Below are positions 9,717 through 18,374 of a stretch of 64,000 bases of DNA, in pieces (within the stretch, counting starts at the first letter, position 1; each line of letters starts with the position of its first letter). The notes beneath the pieces are model-generated. The model was not told where the DNA came from and did not search any database. It was given only the letters and a program-made list of their open reading frames with translations. A program made the position numbers and the translations under genes. Source of the DNA: Chitinophaga sancti. GTDB lineage: Bacteria > Bacteroidota > Bacteroidia > Chitinophagales > Chitinophagaceae. Where the stretch lies: assembly GCF_034424315.1 (NCBI RefSeq), contig NZ_CP139972.1:5766001-5830000 (forward strand). Reading direction: 5' to 3'.

Positions 9717-10637
9717 ATGGTTACAACAGAAATCGCCGACAAGATCAAGCGTCTTGAAGAGAAGTATGCTGCTATGGGCCAGGACCTGTCTTCCTATCTG
9801 GATGGGCTGCTCTATGCCGACTATCTGACCTATTGGGATTATATCCAGCTGGACGTGTTGCTCAACCTCCAGCATCCCCGTACCCCCATTCCGGACGAGA
9901 ACATCTTTATTATTTATCACCAGATCACTGAACTCTATTTCAAACTCACCCTCCAGGCTATTGAGCAAATCAGCTTTGCACCCGAACTGACAGTAACAGG
10001 CTTCAAAACCCAGCTCAAAAGGATCAATAATTACTTCCGTAATCTGATCAACTCTTTTGAGATCATGGTAGATGGTATGGACAAAGATCAGTTCCTGCAA
10101 TTTCGTATGGCGCTGTTGCCGGCTTCCGGCTTTCAGAGCGGGCAATTCAGGAAAATAGAGATCTGCTCTACGGAATTAGTGAACCTGGTATACCAGCCGC
10201 AGCGCCCGGCGCTCATGGGGGCTGAACTGGATAAGATATTGGATCAGATCTACTGGAGAAGTGGGGCTACTGAATTGTCTACAGGTAAGAAAACCCTTAC
10301 TCTCAGGCAGTTTGAACTAAAATACATGAGTGAATTCCTGCAACTGGCCGACCGCTATAAGGATAATAATATACAGGCGCAGTACAGGAAATTATCCCCT
10401 GCCGACCAGCAGGAGCTCATGCCAGCCCTGAAAGAGTATGATACTAATATTAATGTACGCTGGCCACTGATGCACTATAAATCTGCTGTGCGCTACCTGA
10501 ACCGTAAGCCGGAAGATATAGCGGCTACAGGTGGTACCAACTGGCAGAAATACCTGCCTCCCCGTAATAAAAGAATTGTTTTCTTCCCTGAATTATGGAC
10601 AGAAGAAGAACTGGATAACTGGGGGAAAGAATTATAA
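9717..10637 (+). CDS. tryptophan 2,3-dioxygenase family protein
   Basis: A 306-residue all-helical heme protein of the TDO superfamily. It would open the indole ring of tryptophan to N-formylkynurenine. The signature YADYLTYWDYIQLDVLLN is followed by IIYHQITELYFK with distal His68. Near the C-terminus HYKSAVRYL (His253, proximal heme ligand position) precedes ATGGTNW, which replaces the usual GTGGSSG. No other kynurenine-pathway gene is adjacent. The Lrp-type regulator lies just upstream. Divergent Bacteroidota members are sometimes named only 'TDO family', so the substrate is likely but not certain. Confidence 0.85.
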   Translation: MVTTEIADKIKRLEEKYAAMGQDLSSYLDGLLYADYLTYWDYIQLDVLLNLQHPRTPIPDENIFIIYHQITELYFKLTLQAIEQISFAPELTVTGFKTQLKRINNYFRNLINSFEIMVDGMDKDQFLQFRMALLPASGFQSGQFRKIEICSTELVNLVYQPQRPALMGAELDKILDQIYWRSGATELSTGKKTLTLRQFELKYMSEFLQLADRYKDNNIQAQYRKLSPADQQELMPALKEYDTNINVRWPLMHYKSAVRYLNRKPEDIAATGGTNWQKYLPPRNKRIVFFPELWTEEELDNWGKEL

Positions 10638-10672
10638 AAAAATGCCGCAATGATCAATTGCGGCATTTTTTT
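10636..10672 (+). terminator. terminator of the tryptophan dioxygenase gene
   Basis: A stem of about 16 bp (AAATGCCGCAAT / ATTGCGGCATTT core) with a 5-nt loop, flanked by A and T runs. It begins at the stop codon of the dioxygenase. Confidence 0.9.
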
Positions 10673-11157
10673 ATAATTATCGCGCAGTAAATAGGATAAA
10701 AAGACCTGTGACAACAAAGCAGCCGGACTGCCCGGGAATAAAACCAGTTCAGCCATGCTTTGCAGATGCCTGATCCTGCGCCTTTTACAAGCGCAACTTT
10801 GTTGTTAGATCCTAATTTTTTGAAGAATTTCCGTTGTAACAATGAATTTAAGGTCCGGTTATTGGAGGAATCTTGAATTTGGGAGAGATTTAACATTTGA
10901 TTGATAACACGGCTGATTCTATAGAAAAAGTTAAACTAATTACCCGCGGAACTCCCAGCTATCGTACAATTAAACTATTTTTCATAAGTTTGCATAGAAC
11001 GGTTTGCTTTCACATAAAAAAAGCCATCCCGGCTTAAGCCAGAGCCCAGGGTACAAAATTGACAAATGTTCTCCTTTAGCACTTTTGCATTTGTGAATGC
11101 GCAAAGCACAAACTTACCTTTCAAGCAAGACTATAATAGTATTTTTTAAATTGTGAT
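10673..11157. other. 485-bp intergenic region
   Basis: I see no convincing gene. An 80-codon minus-strand frame (10654-10896) has no recognisable sequence. A short GC hairpin next to an A/T run lies near 11018-11040. A possible promoter for the DUF4290 gene (TTTG 11090-11093, TACCTTTC 11115-11122, 21-bp spacer) is at the right end. Confidence 0.45.
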
Positions 11158-11883
11158 ATGGAATACAATACCACCCGTAACCATTTGATTATGAAGGAGT
11201 ATGGACGGAACATCCAAAAGATGATCGAGTACGTCCTGAGCATACAAGACCCAGATCACCGCCAGGCCAATGCAATGGCGCTTATTGAACTTATGGGCAC
11301 GCTCAATCCCCACCTCCGCAATGTAGAAGACTTCCGGCACAAGTTATGGGATCACCTGTTTCTCATCTCCGATTTCAGATTAGATGTAGAATCACCTTAC
11401 CCCATTCCAACGCGTGAAACCCTGAAAGCAAGACCAGAACGACTGCCTTATCCTAAAAAGTATCCCCGCAACCGTCACTTCGGTAAAAACCTGGAAATGG
11501 TGATAGATAAAGCCATTGCAGAAGATAATCCTGAAAAGAAGGACGGGTTTACACAATGTATTGGCAATTACATGAAACTGGCCTATAGCAACTGGCATAA
11601 GGAAAGTGTTCATGACGATGCTATCAAGGCAGAACTTACCGGTATTACTAACGGTCAGCTGGAGTTTCATCCTGGTTTCAATACTGCCGCTCATGCCAGC
11701 GCAGTGATTGCTGCAACAAGTCCAAACTTTAACACCAATGCTGAATTTGTACGCACATCCAGCCTTAATAATGGTAGCAGCAACAAAAAACGCAATTTCC
11801 AGCAGCAGAATAACTTCAAAGGCGGAAAAACTAAAAACAATAACAACAACAAGAACCAAAAATATAAAAACAGGAACAAGTGA
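11158..11883 (+). CDS. DUF4290 domain protein
   Basis: A 241-residue protein conserved in Bacteroidota and almost always encoded directly before murA. The first 185 residues are the DUF4290 domain (YGRNIQKMIEYVLSI, ANAMALIELMGTLNPHLRN). The tail (about 195-241) is a low-complexity Asn/Lys-rich extension that is probably disordered and may bind RNA or acidic partners. No signal peptide is visible. Its stop codon overlaps the GTG start of murA. The function is unknown; the constant pairing with murA suggests a link to wall precursor synthesis. Confidence 0.9.
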   Translation: MEYNTTRNHLIMKEYGRNIQKMIEYVLSIQDPDHRQANAMALIELMGTLNPHLRNVEDFRHKLWDHLFLISDFRLDVESPYPIPTRETLKARPERLPYPKKYPRNRHFGKNLEMVIDKAIAEDNPEKKDGFTQCIGNYMKLAYSNWHKESVHDDAIKAELTGITNGQLEFHPGFNTAAHASAVIAATSPNFNTNAEFVRTSSLNNGSSNKKRNFQQQNNFKGGKTKNNNNNKNQKYKNRNK

Positions 11884-13193
11884 GTAGTGCTTTTGAAGTA
11901 AGAGGTGGCAACCGTCTTAAAGGGGAAATTGTACCCCAGGGTGCCAAAAACGAAGCTTTACAGATTGTCAGTGCTGTTTTACTAACTCCCGAAAAAGTGA
12001 CCATCAGCAATATCCCGGACATCCTGGATGTAAACCTGCTGATAGAATTGTTGGGTGATATGGGAGTGAAGATTAACAGGATCAGCCGTGACACCTGCGA
12101 ATTCCAGGCCGATCAGATCAACCTTCCTTATCTGGAGAGTGCAGAATTTAAAAAGAAATCAGGCCGGCTGAGAGGTTCTGTCATGATAGCTGGTCCATTA
12201 CTGGCCCGCTTTGGCAAAGCCTACATCCCTAAACCCGGAGGTGATAAAATAGGTCGCCGCCGTCTCGATACCCACATCATCGGGTTTGAGAAACTGGGTG
12301 CTCAGTTCGTATATGATAATGACGATAATTACTTCAGACTCGAAGCCGGCGATGGTGGACTAAAAGGTACATACATGCTGCTGGATGAGCCTTCAGTAAC
12401 GGGTACCGCCAATATTGTAATGGCTGCTGTCCTGGCACATGGTACTACTACTATTTATAATGCTGCCTGCGAACCTTACCTGCAACAGCTGTCCAAAATG
12501 CTGAACAGCATGGGCGCTAAGATCAGTGGGGTAGGATCGAACCTCCTTACGATCGAAGGTGTAACCTCCCTGAATGGTTGTAGCCATCGTATGCTGCCTG
12601 ATATGATTGAGATCGGTTCCTTTATCGGTCTGGCTGCTATGACGCAGAGTGAAATTACTATCAAGGGAGCCGGTGTGCAGCACCTGGGTATCATTCCTGA
12701 AAAGTTCCGCCAGCTGGGGATCCAACTGGAGATCAAGGGTGATGATATTTACATCCCTGCCCAGGATAAATATGAAATCCAGACATTCCTGGATGGATCT
12801 ATTCTTACAATGTCTGACCATCCATGGCCTGGCTTTACGCCGGACCTCCTGAGTATCGTACTCGTGGTAGCCACCCAGGCATCAGGTAGTGTGATGATCC
12901 ACCAAAAAATGTTCGAAAGCCGTTTGTTCTTCGTGGACAAACTGATCGATATGGGTGCGCAGATCGTATTGTGCGATCCTCACCGTGCAGTGGTAATTGG
13001 CCTGGGCCGTCAGCACAAACTGAGAGGTATTACCATGTCATCACCTGATATCAGGGCGGGTGTATCACTGCTGATTGCTGCACTGAGTGCAGAAGGTAAG
13101 AGTGTGATCCAGAATATTGAGCAGATCGACCGTGGCTACCAGTACATCGATGAGCGCCTGCGCAAGCTGGGTGCAGATATCAAGAGAGTATAA
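11880..13193 (+). CDS. murA: UDP-N-acetylglucosamine 1-carboxyvinyltransferase with Asp in the catalytic Cys position
   Basis: MurA transfers enolpyruvyl from PEP to UDP-GlcNAc, the first committed step of peptidoglycan synthesis in the cytosol. The 437-residue protein has both EPT domains, the N-terminal NALKxxA-like region (GAKNEALQ, 21-28) and Arg/Asp residues near the C-terminus (SPDIRAGVSLL). The active-site loop reads PGGDKIGRRRLD, so Asp122 stands where E. coli has Cys115. That change is known in other MurA enzymes to keep activity while giving fosfomycin resistance. The start is a GTG that overlaps the upstream stop (GTGA); no in-frame ATG precedes the conserved N-terminus. Confidence 0.96.
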   Translation: MSSAFEVRGGNRLKGEIVPQGAKNEALQIVSAVLLTPEKVTISNIPDILDVNLLIELLGDMGVKINRISRDTCEFQADQINLPYLESAEFKKKSGRLRGSVMIAGPLLARFGKAYIPKPGGDKIGRRRLDTHIIGFEKLGAQFVYDNDDNYFRLEAGDGGLKGTYMLLDEPSVTGTANIVMAAVLAHGTTTIYNAACEPYLQQLSKMLNSMGAKISGVGSNLLTIEGVTSLNGCSHRMLPDMIEIGSFIGLAAMTQSEITIKGAGVQHLGIIPEKFRQLGIQLEIKGDDIYIPAQDKYEIQTFLDGSILTMSDHPWPGFTPDLLSIVLVVATQASGSVMIHQKMFESRLFFVDKLIDMGAQIVLCDPHRAVVIGLGRQHKLRGITMSSPDIRAGVSLLIAALSAEGKSVIQNIEQIDRGYQYIDERLRKLGADIKRV

Positions 13194-13287
13194 GTACAAT
13201 TAACTGTACGCAGAATATTTTAAGCCATAAGCTACAAGAGCCAAACCTTGCTGCTTATGGCTTACTTTTAATAAGGGAAACTATATT

Positions 13288-13851
13288 ATGGCTAATAAGA
13301 TTATTATCATCACTGCCCCATCAGGTGCAGGTAAGACTTCTATCGTGAAGCAAATGCTGAAAGATATGCCACAGCTGGAATTCTCCATTTCTGCTACTAC
13401 CCGGGAGGCAAGAGAGAATGAAGTAGATGGCAAAGACTATTATTTTCTGACAAAGGAGGACTTTCATGAGAAGATAGAGGCTCAGGCATTTGCAGAGGTT
13501 GAAATGGTATATGCAGGTAAGTATTATGGCACATTGAAGTCTGAATTAGAGCGGATCTGGGCTAATGAAAGAGTGCCGATGGTAGACATTGATGTGAAGG
13601 GTGCCCTCTCTATAAAAGAACATTACGGAGATGGGGCACTTACGATCTTTATTCAGCCGCCTTCAATGGAAGCGCTTAGGAAGCGTCTCAGCGAACGTGG
13701 AACTGAAACCCAGGCATCTTTGGATGAAAGATTGGGAAAGGCTAAATATGAGTTATCTTTCTCTAAGCAATTTGATGAAATTGTGATCAATGATACCTTG
13801 GAGATTGCCCAGGCAGAAGTAAAGGCATTGATAGATACCTTTTTAAAATAA
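13288..13851 (+). CDS. gmk: guanylate kinase
   Basis: Phosphorylates GMP to GDP with ATP. The P-loop APSGAGKTS is at residues 10-18, the GMP-binding segment STTREARENEVDGKDYYFL follows at about 37-55, and the lid region (ERGTETQASLDERL) near 138. At 187 residues it has the normal length. It follows murA by 94 bp on the same strand and ends at a strong terminator, so murA and gmk probably share a transcript. Confidence 0.95.
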   Translation: MANKIIIITAPSGAGKTSIVKQMLKDMPQLEFSISATTREARENEVDGKDYYFLTKEDFHEKIEAQAFAEVEMVYAGKYYGTLKSELERIWANERVPMVDIDVKGALSIKEHYGDGALTIFIQPPSMEALRKRLSERGTETQASLDERLGKAKYELSFSKQFDEIVINDTLEIAQAEVKALIDTFLK

Positions 13852-13861
13852 TTGCATTGTC

Positions 13862-13883
13862 AGGGGGCCTCGCAGCCCCCTTT
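13862..13883 (+). terminator. terminator after gmk
   Basis: A 7-bp GC stem (AGGGGGC / GCCCCCT) with a 6-nt loop and TTT, 11 bp past the gmk stop. Confidence 0.75.
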
Positions 13884-13903
13884 CCCAAATAATCTGCACA
13901 CTA

Positions 13904-13931
13904 TTTGCAGTCAGGAAATTCTTTATTTTTG
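13904..13931 (+). promoter_or_regulatory. promoter of the CNNM/CorC gene
   Basis: TTTG (13904-13907), a 16-bp spacer and a perfect TATTTTTG (13924-13931). The ATG at 13938 falls about where transcription should begin, so the mRNA may be leaderless. Confidence 0.5.
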
Positions 13932-13937
13932 TTACAT

Positions 13938-15206
13938 ATGGATACATATACACTCCCGATACTGGCATTCCTGGTATTGCTGGCAGGTTTCTTCGCCGGG
14001 TTAGAAACGGCTTTTGCCAATGTGAACAAATTAAGCATTGAGCTCAAGAAGAAACAAGGACGCGCTACCGGAAAAATCCTGGCCAGTTTTAATGATAACC
14101 CCTCCCGTTTTCTGGCAACCAGCCTGTTGGGCCTTACGATCACTATTGTTATCTACGGCATTCTGTTCGCTGGTTTTTTTCAGCCCCTTTGGAACAAAGT
14201 GCTCTCCCCACAGGAAAGTACAAGCTACCAGCCCCTGTTATTATTGATGGAAGTCCTGCTGGCTACCCTCATCCTGCTCACATTCGGTTTCTTTCTGCCT
14301 CGTGCTATTTTCCGCTCCCGGCCCGAAGGACTGCTGAGTTTCTTTGCTTTGCCTATTTCAGTGATCTCAAAACCGCTGTTCGTAGTAGGTAGTCTGCTCG
14401 TGTCAGTATCCGAATGGATCCTGAAATATCTCTTCAACGTAAGAATTATAGAAACCGCTACTTCTTTTCCCCGTGTAGATGTGGAGCATTTTATACGCCA
14501 GTCGCAACAACATGTGACCGAGAACCAGGAGCTGAATACAGAATTGTTCGAAAATGCCCTGTCTCTGGCTCATGTAAAAATCCGTGGTTGCCTCATTCCC
14601 CGCAAGGAAATCGAAGCCCTGGAAATAAATAGCCCCATTTCAAAGGCACAAAAGAAATTCGTGGACACAAAACTGTCCAAAATAATCATCTACGAAAACA
14701 CGATTGATAACATACTCGGTTATATTCATCAGCTGGATATGTTCAAAGGTCCTGCGGATATACAGGCGATCCTGCACCCAATCCTGGCCGTGCCGGAGAC
14801 AATGAGTGCCATCGACCTGCTGGGCAAGTTCAATAAGGAACGTAAAAGCATTGCATGGGTTGTAGATGAATTTGGAGGAACCGCAGGTATCGTCACTATC
14901 GAAGACGTACTCGAGGAAATATTCGGAGAAATCAAAGACGAACATGATGAGGAGGAATTTGTAGACAAGCAGATCGCAGAAAAAGAATACATTTTCTCGG
15001 GCCGGCTGGAGCTGGATTACCTTAATGAGAAGTATGGCTTTGATTTCCCGGAGGATGAAAGTGAAACGCTTTCCGGTTATATCATCAATCATCACGAAAC
15101 GATTCCCCGTCAAAAAGAGCGCATCATTATCAATGATTATGAGTTCGAAATTATAAATGTAACCGAGACACGTATCGAAATGATTAAAATGAAGGTACTC
15201 GGTTAA
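13938..15206 (+). CDS. CNNM/CorC (HlyC) family membrane protein
   Basis: A 422-residue inner-membrane protein. Residues 1-170 are a DUF21/CNNM transmembrane domain with four helices (opening LPILAFLVLLAGFFAGLETA). Two CBS motifs lie at about 205-330 (IPRKEIEALEI; AWVVDEFGGTAGIVTIEDVL) and a CorC_HlyC domain at 340-420. Family members are linked to magnesium/cobalt efflux, and a related branch is GldE of gliding bacteria. I cannot place it in the GldE branch from sequence alone. I start at ATG 13938 rather than the upstream frame opening at 13905 because the -7 box lies between them. Confidence 0.88.
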   Translation: MDTYTLPILAFLVLLAGFFAGLETAFANVNKLSIELKKKQGRATGKILASFNDNPSRFLATSLLGLTITIVIYGILFAGFFQPLWNKVLSPQESTSYQPLLLLMEVLLATLILLTFGFFLPRAIFRSRPEGLLSFFALPISVISKPLFVVGSLLVSVSEWILKYLFNVRIIETATSFPRVDVEHFIRQSQQHVTENQELNTELFENALSLAHVKIRGCLIPRKEIEALEINSPISKAQKKFVDTKLSKIIIYENTIDNILGYIHQLDMFKGPADIQAILHPILAVPETMSAIDLLGKFNKERKSIAWVVDEFGGTAGIVTIEDVLEEIFGEIKDEHDEEEFVDKQIAEKEYIFSGRLELDYLNEKYGFDFPEDESETLSGYIINHHETIPRQKERIIINDYEFEIINVTETRIEMIKMKVLG

Positions 15207-15514
15207 GTGAAGAGGATCATATACTTATCCGGATCTGGATAAAATATCGCCTTTTTTTAAGAAAACTTCATTTTTAGTTGCTTATTTGTCAGGTATTTAG
15301 GAGAACTTACTAGTTTTTTATAAAAGAAAAGAAATCAGGTGTTGATATTGTGACATTTTTTTTAATATATTTGCATAGTCATTAAGCATCTGACCTGCTA
15401 AAACGATTTAAAAAAAGTAGTAGGGAATTAACACGGATTTTATACATTTGCTACAGATGATGTAACACAATGATTTGATTTTTGTTAAAAGGATGTAAAA
15501 AAAATTGTTACAAC
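15207..15514. other. AT-rich intergenic region
   Basis: Left part of a 697-bp gap before tatC. It is very AT-rich with no ORF of note. A perfect TATATTTG box lies at 15366-15373 with GTTG 21 bp upstream, so a further transcript may start near 15380; I cannot assign a product to it. Confidence 0.4.
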
Positions 15515-15546
15515 ATTGATAATAACATAATTCTTTACTATTTTTG
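15515..15546 (+). promoter_or_regulatory. promoter of a small transcription unit
   Basis: ATTG (15515-15518), a 20-bp spacer and perfect TATTTTTG (15539-15546). It would start a transcript of about 170 nt that ends at the hairpin near 15680-15719. Confidence 0.5.
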
Positions 15547-15613
15547 TAATAGAAATTTAAAAGTAACCAGAAACACGGACTATTTTGAAAGCTTGCCATC
15601 AATCAAATAGGAA

Positions 15614-15721
15614 GTGACACTGGAAACTAAAGACATTCTCGAATTCAACTTTTTTGGGGTTAACAAACAATGGATGAAAGGCCGGCTCTTGATTCTTCTC
15701 GGGCTGGCTCTCTTTTTTTAA
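15614..15721 (+). CDS. possible 35-residue membrane microprotein
   Basis: A GTG-started frame preceded by AGGAA. The peptide has an amphipathic first half (LETKDILEFNFFGVNKQW) and a hydrophobic second half after Met21-Lys-Gly-Arg (LLILLGLALFF), like a single C-terminal membrane helix. It sits in a unit with its own promoter and hairpin. The stop codon lies in the T-run of that hairpin. It could instead be chance within a small RNA; an ATG-started version would be only 15 residues. No family is recognised. Confidence 0.35.
   Translation: MTLETKDILEFNFFGVNKQWMKGRLLILLGLALFF
15680..15719 (+). terminator. terminator-like hairpin of the small unit
   Basis: GCCGGC pairs with GCTGGC (one G-U) across a loop of about 17 nt, followed by TCTCTTTTTTT. 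It ends the small transcription unit upstream of tatC. Confidence 0.5.
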
Positions 15722-15852
15722 GTACCCTCTGCTTCTGCTAAATCGTTAACCTTATATCAACTTCTCTGCCAGTCCATACAATACTATTTCCACTCCGCAT
15801 TTAAATCACATTAAAACCATCTGCATTACTCTGTTTTCTTACAGGCAACCGC

Positions 15853-15860
15853 TATATTTG
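15853..15860 (+). promoter_or_regulatory. -7 element of tatC
   Basis: A perfect TATATTTG with TCTG 19 bp upstream as a weak -33 element. Transcription would start near 15867, giving tatC a leader of about 37 nt. Confidence 0.5.
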
Positions 15861-15903
15861 TGCTCCTTAGGAAATAATGTTTAACTCAGCCTGACAAACA
15901 GAT

Positions 15904-16761
15904 ATGTTCAAAAGAATTTTTGCAAATAACAACGAGAAAGCGGAGATGACTTTCTTTGACCACCTGGAAGAACTACGAGGGCATCTGTTCCGCGCTGCTG
16001 TAGCAATTGTGGTGTTTGGTATCATCGGTTGGGTATATACAAATGAAATATTGGATAAAATCGTTTTTGGACCAACCAACAGAGATTTTCCTTCCTATAT
16101 CGCACTGTGTAAAATCAGCCACGCAACCGGGCTGGGAGACAAGCTTTGTATTGTTCCGGTAGATATCGTATTTCAGAACCATGTGCTGACCGGCCAGATC
16201 ATGCTCCAATTCAAACTGGCATTTATGGTAGGTTTAGTATTAGGCTTCCCGTATATCTTCTGGGAGTTCTGGCGTTTTGTAAAGCCTGCACTGAAGGAAA
16301 GAGAAGTAAGAGGAGCAAGAGGAATTATCTTCTGGGTATCTTTCCAGTTCTTTCTGGGTATCTGCTTCAGTTATTTCCTGATGGCGCCATTTACTATCAA
16401 CTTCCTGGCGGGTTATACTGTAACGACCAAAGCAGTCAACCAGTTCTTCATAGATGACTACTTCGACCTGATGACCCAGATCGTGATCGGTATGGGGGTA
16501 TTATTCGAGTTGCCGGTACTCATCTTCTTCCTCACGAAGATCGGATTGATTACGCCAACCTTCCTGCGTACTTACCGTCGTCATGCAATCGTGATCATCC
16601 TGGTGCTTGCAGCAGTAATCACACCACCTGACGTAATTGACCAGCTGATTGTATTTACTCCTTTATATTTGCTGTATGAAATCAGTATCTATATCTCTGT
16701 CAGAGCACTGAAAAATATGGAGGATAAAGAAAAAGAACCGGAAATAGAAGAGTGGTCCTGA
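15904..16761 (+). CDS. tatC: Sec-independent protein translocase subunit TatC
   Basis: TatC is the twin-arginine signal receptor of the Tat pathway in the inner membrane. The 285-residue protein begins with the conserved FFDHLEELRGHLFRA segment and has six hydrophobic helices, with FWRFVKPALKEREVRGAR and YRRHAIVIILVLAAVITPPD as family hallmarks. The charged C-terminal tail (KNMEDKEKEPEIEE) is cytosolic. TatA is not adjacent. A likely client in this window is the Rieske lipoprotein at 28 kb, which has an RRTFLK signal. It is followed 37 bp later by rpiB. Confidence 0.96.
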   Translation: MFKRIFANNNEKAEMTFFDHLEELRGHLFRAAVAIVVFGIIGWVYTNEILDKIVFGPTNRDFPSYIALCKISHATGLGDKLCIVPVDIVFQNHVLTGQIMLQFKLAFMVGLVLGFPYIFWEFWRFVKPALKEREVRGARGIIFWVSFQFFLGICFSYFLMAPFTINFLAGYTVTTKAVNQFFIDDYFDLMTQIVIGMGVLFELPVLIFFLTKIGLITPTFLRTYRRHAIVIILVLAAVITPPDVIDQLIVFTPLYLLYEISIYISVRALKNMEDKEKEPEIEEWS

Positions 16762-16798
16762 TAAAAGCGTAACGGTTTCACTGTTTAAAAGTTTTTTT

Positions 16799-17260
16799 AT
16801 GTCACAACAAACAACATTCAATTTGTCATTGCCCATTGCTATAGGGTCTGATCACGCTGGCTTCGACTATAAGGAGGAGATCATTTCTTACCTGGAAGCA
16901 AAAGGTCTGCAGGTAAAGGATGTAGGCGCATTCTCAAGTGAATCTGCCGATTATCCTGATTTCGCTCATCCGGTAGCAACACTGGTAGAAAGAGAGCAAG
17001 CCGCGTTTGGTATACTTGTATGTGGTAGTGGAAATGGCGTAGCAATTACTGCTAATAAACATCAGGGTATCCGTGCAGCTATCTGCTGGGGCGAAGAACT
17101 TGCCCGCCTGGCCCGCTGTCATAACAATGCGAATGTATTGTGCGTACCTGCCCGCTTTGTAGATGATGCAGTCACGAAGCAAATGGTGGATGTGTTCATT
17201 AATACCACATTTGAAGGTGGCAGACACGAAAACAGAGTGAGAAAAATCGCCTGCTTATAA
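16799..17260 (+). CDS. rpiB: ribose 5-phosphate isomerase B
   Basis: Interconverts ribose 5-phosphate and ribulose 5-phosphate in the pentose phosphate pathway. The 153-residue RpiB/LacAB-fold protein shows GSDHAGFDYKEEI at 16-28, SADYPDFAHPVA at 49-60 and the catalytic Cys75 in VCGSGNGVAI. The phosphate-binding region NKHQGIRAA follows. It lies 37 bp after tatC and ends at a strong terminator, so it probably shares a transcript with tatC. Confidence 0.94.
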   Translation: MSQQTTFNLSLPIAIGSDHAGFDYKEEIISYLEAKGLQVKDVGAFSSESADYPDFAHPVATLVEREQAAFGILVCGSGNGVAITANKHQGIRAAICWGEELARLARCHNNANVLCVPARFVDDAVTKQMVDVFINTTFEGGRHENRVRKIACL

Positions 17261-17276
17261 CAGGCATACATATAAT

Positions 17277-17318
17277 AAAAAAGCGAAGGCGTTGCACATG
17301 CAACGCCTTCGCTTTTTT
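17277..17318 (+). terminator. strong terminator after rpiB
   Basis: An 18-bp perfect stem whose core is GCGAAGGCGTTG / CAACGCCTTCGC, with a 6-nt loop and flanking A and T runs. Confidence 0.95.
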
Positions 17319-17873
17319 TATGATTTTTACTTGCAATCGAAAGCAAAAAAGTAATATCTCAAAAACAAAAAAAACCAATCATTTGCACATAGAATTATTT
17401 TGGCAATAATAAAATGTTTTGTTAAATTGTGTTAAGAGTCAGTCAGTTGAGTGTCATTTTACATTAGAATCCATCTGTACAACGCGTGCCTTAGTAAATA
17501 CCCACGACTATTCCATATTATCGAAAAAAGCATTGTCTCGTCCGGTATTTAAGATTGCACAGGAATTATTTATTAGACAAGAGATTGCAAACCAAATCCC
17601 CCAATAATCAGCAACCAGAAAAATTATACCACCATGGAAACACCTGCTACTTATCATGTAAGCCGGCGCCCAATGTCTGTTATTCGTCGTAATAGCGCAA
17701 CGATATTATTTGTGAAACATCGGGATACCTGACCTGAAAAATGTGATGCAACCCCCATCCGGATTTAGAGCAAGCAGCCATATTCACTTATCCCATACTG
17801 GTAATATTTGTTTCCCTTCAATCCGGTTTATCAGCTGAAACAAATTTTTTTCAGATGCTTAAACTCCTTAAAC
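17319..17873. other. intergenic region before the ECF sigma gene
   Basis: About 555 bp without a secure gene. A 32-codon ATG frame at 17634-17732 (METPATYHVSRRPMSVIRRN at the start) and a 62-codon frame at 17419-17607 are open but have no recognisable sequence. Neither has a clear ribosome-binding site. The region is long for this genome and may hold a small RNA or peptide gene. Confidence 0.35.
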
Positions 17874-18374
17874 ATGTCATCGACAGAATTTAACGCACTT
17901 TTACTCGGAAATGCCGATTTCCTGAGACCGTATGCTGTTACCCTCACTAAGGATGCCGAATCAGCAAAAGACCTTTACCAGGAAACACTTTTCCGTGCGC
18001 TCGCCAATCGCGATAAATACCTTGCAGGTACCAATATCCGCGCCTGGCTCTACACCATCATGCGCAACATCTTTATCAACAATTATCGCAGGGGCAACAG
18101 GCAGTTCCGTCTGCTCGACAATTCCGCCGGCGAGTTCCTTATGCACCAGCAGATTCCTACAATCGGAAATGCTGCGGAAACTAATCTGCGCATCAAGGAT
18201 GTACATTCAGCAGTTTACAACCTCCCCGTAATATTCAAGCAACCCTTCATGCTCTATTTTGAAGGTTATAAATATTACGAGATCGCAGCCATGCTGAATG
18301 AACCACTGGGAACAGTGAAAAGCCGTATCCACTTCGCCAGAAAAATGCTGAAGTCAAGAATCGTACGCTTCTAA
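17874..18374 (+). CDS. ECF-type RNA polymerase sigma factor
   Basis: A 166-residue sigma-70 family protein of the extracytoplasmic-function type. Region 2 is at about 10-75 (DLYQETLFRALANRDKYLAG, NIRAWLYTIMRNIFINNYRR) and region 4 at about 110-160 (YYEIAAMLNEPLGTVKSRIH). I start at ATG 17874 (MSSTEFN), where homologues begin; the frame is open 22 codons further up. No anti-sigma factor is adjacent, so it resembles the stand-alone ECF factors common in Bacteroidota. The trigger is unknown. Confidence 0.92.
   Translation: MSSTEFNALLLGNADFLRPYAVTLTKDAESAKDLYQETLFRALANRDKYLAGTNIRAWLYTIMRNIFINNYRRGNRQFRLLDNSAGEFLMHQQIPTIGNAAETNLRIKDVHSAVYNLPVIFKQPFMLYFEGYKYYEIAAMLNEPLGTVKSRIHFARKMLKSRIVRF

Noticed and set aside
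10654..10896. 80-codon minus-strand frame after tryptophan dioxygenase
   Set aside because: It starts inside an intergenic region, overlaps the terminator, and its sequence shows no family, signal peptide or ribosome-binding site.
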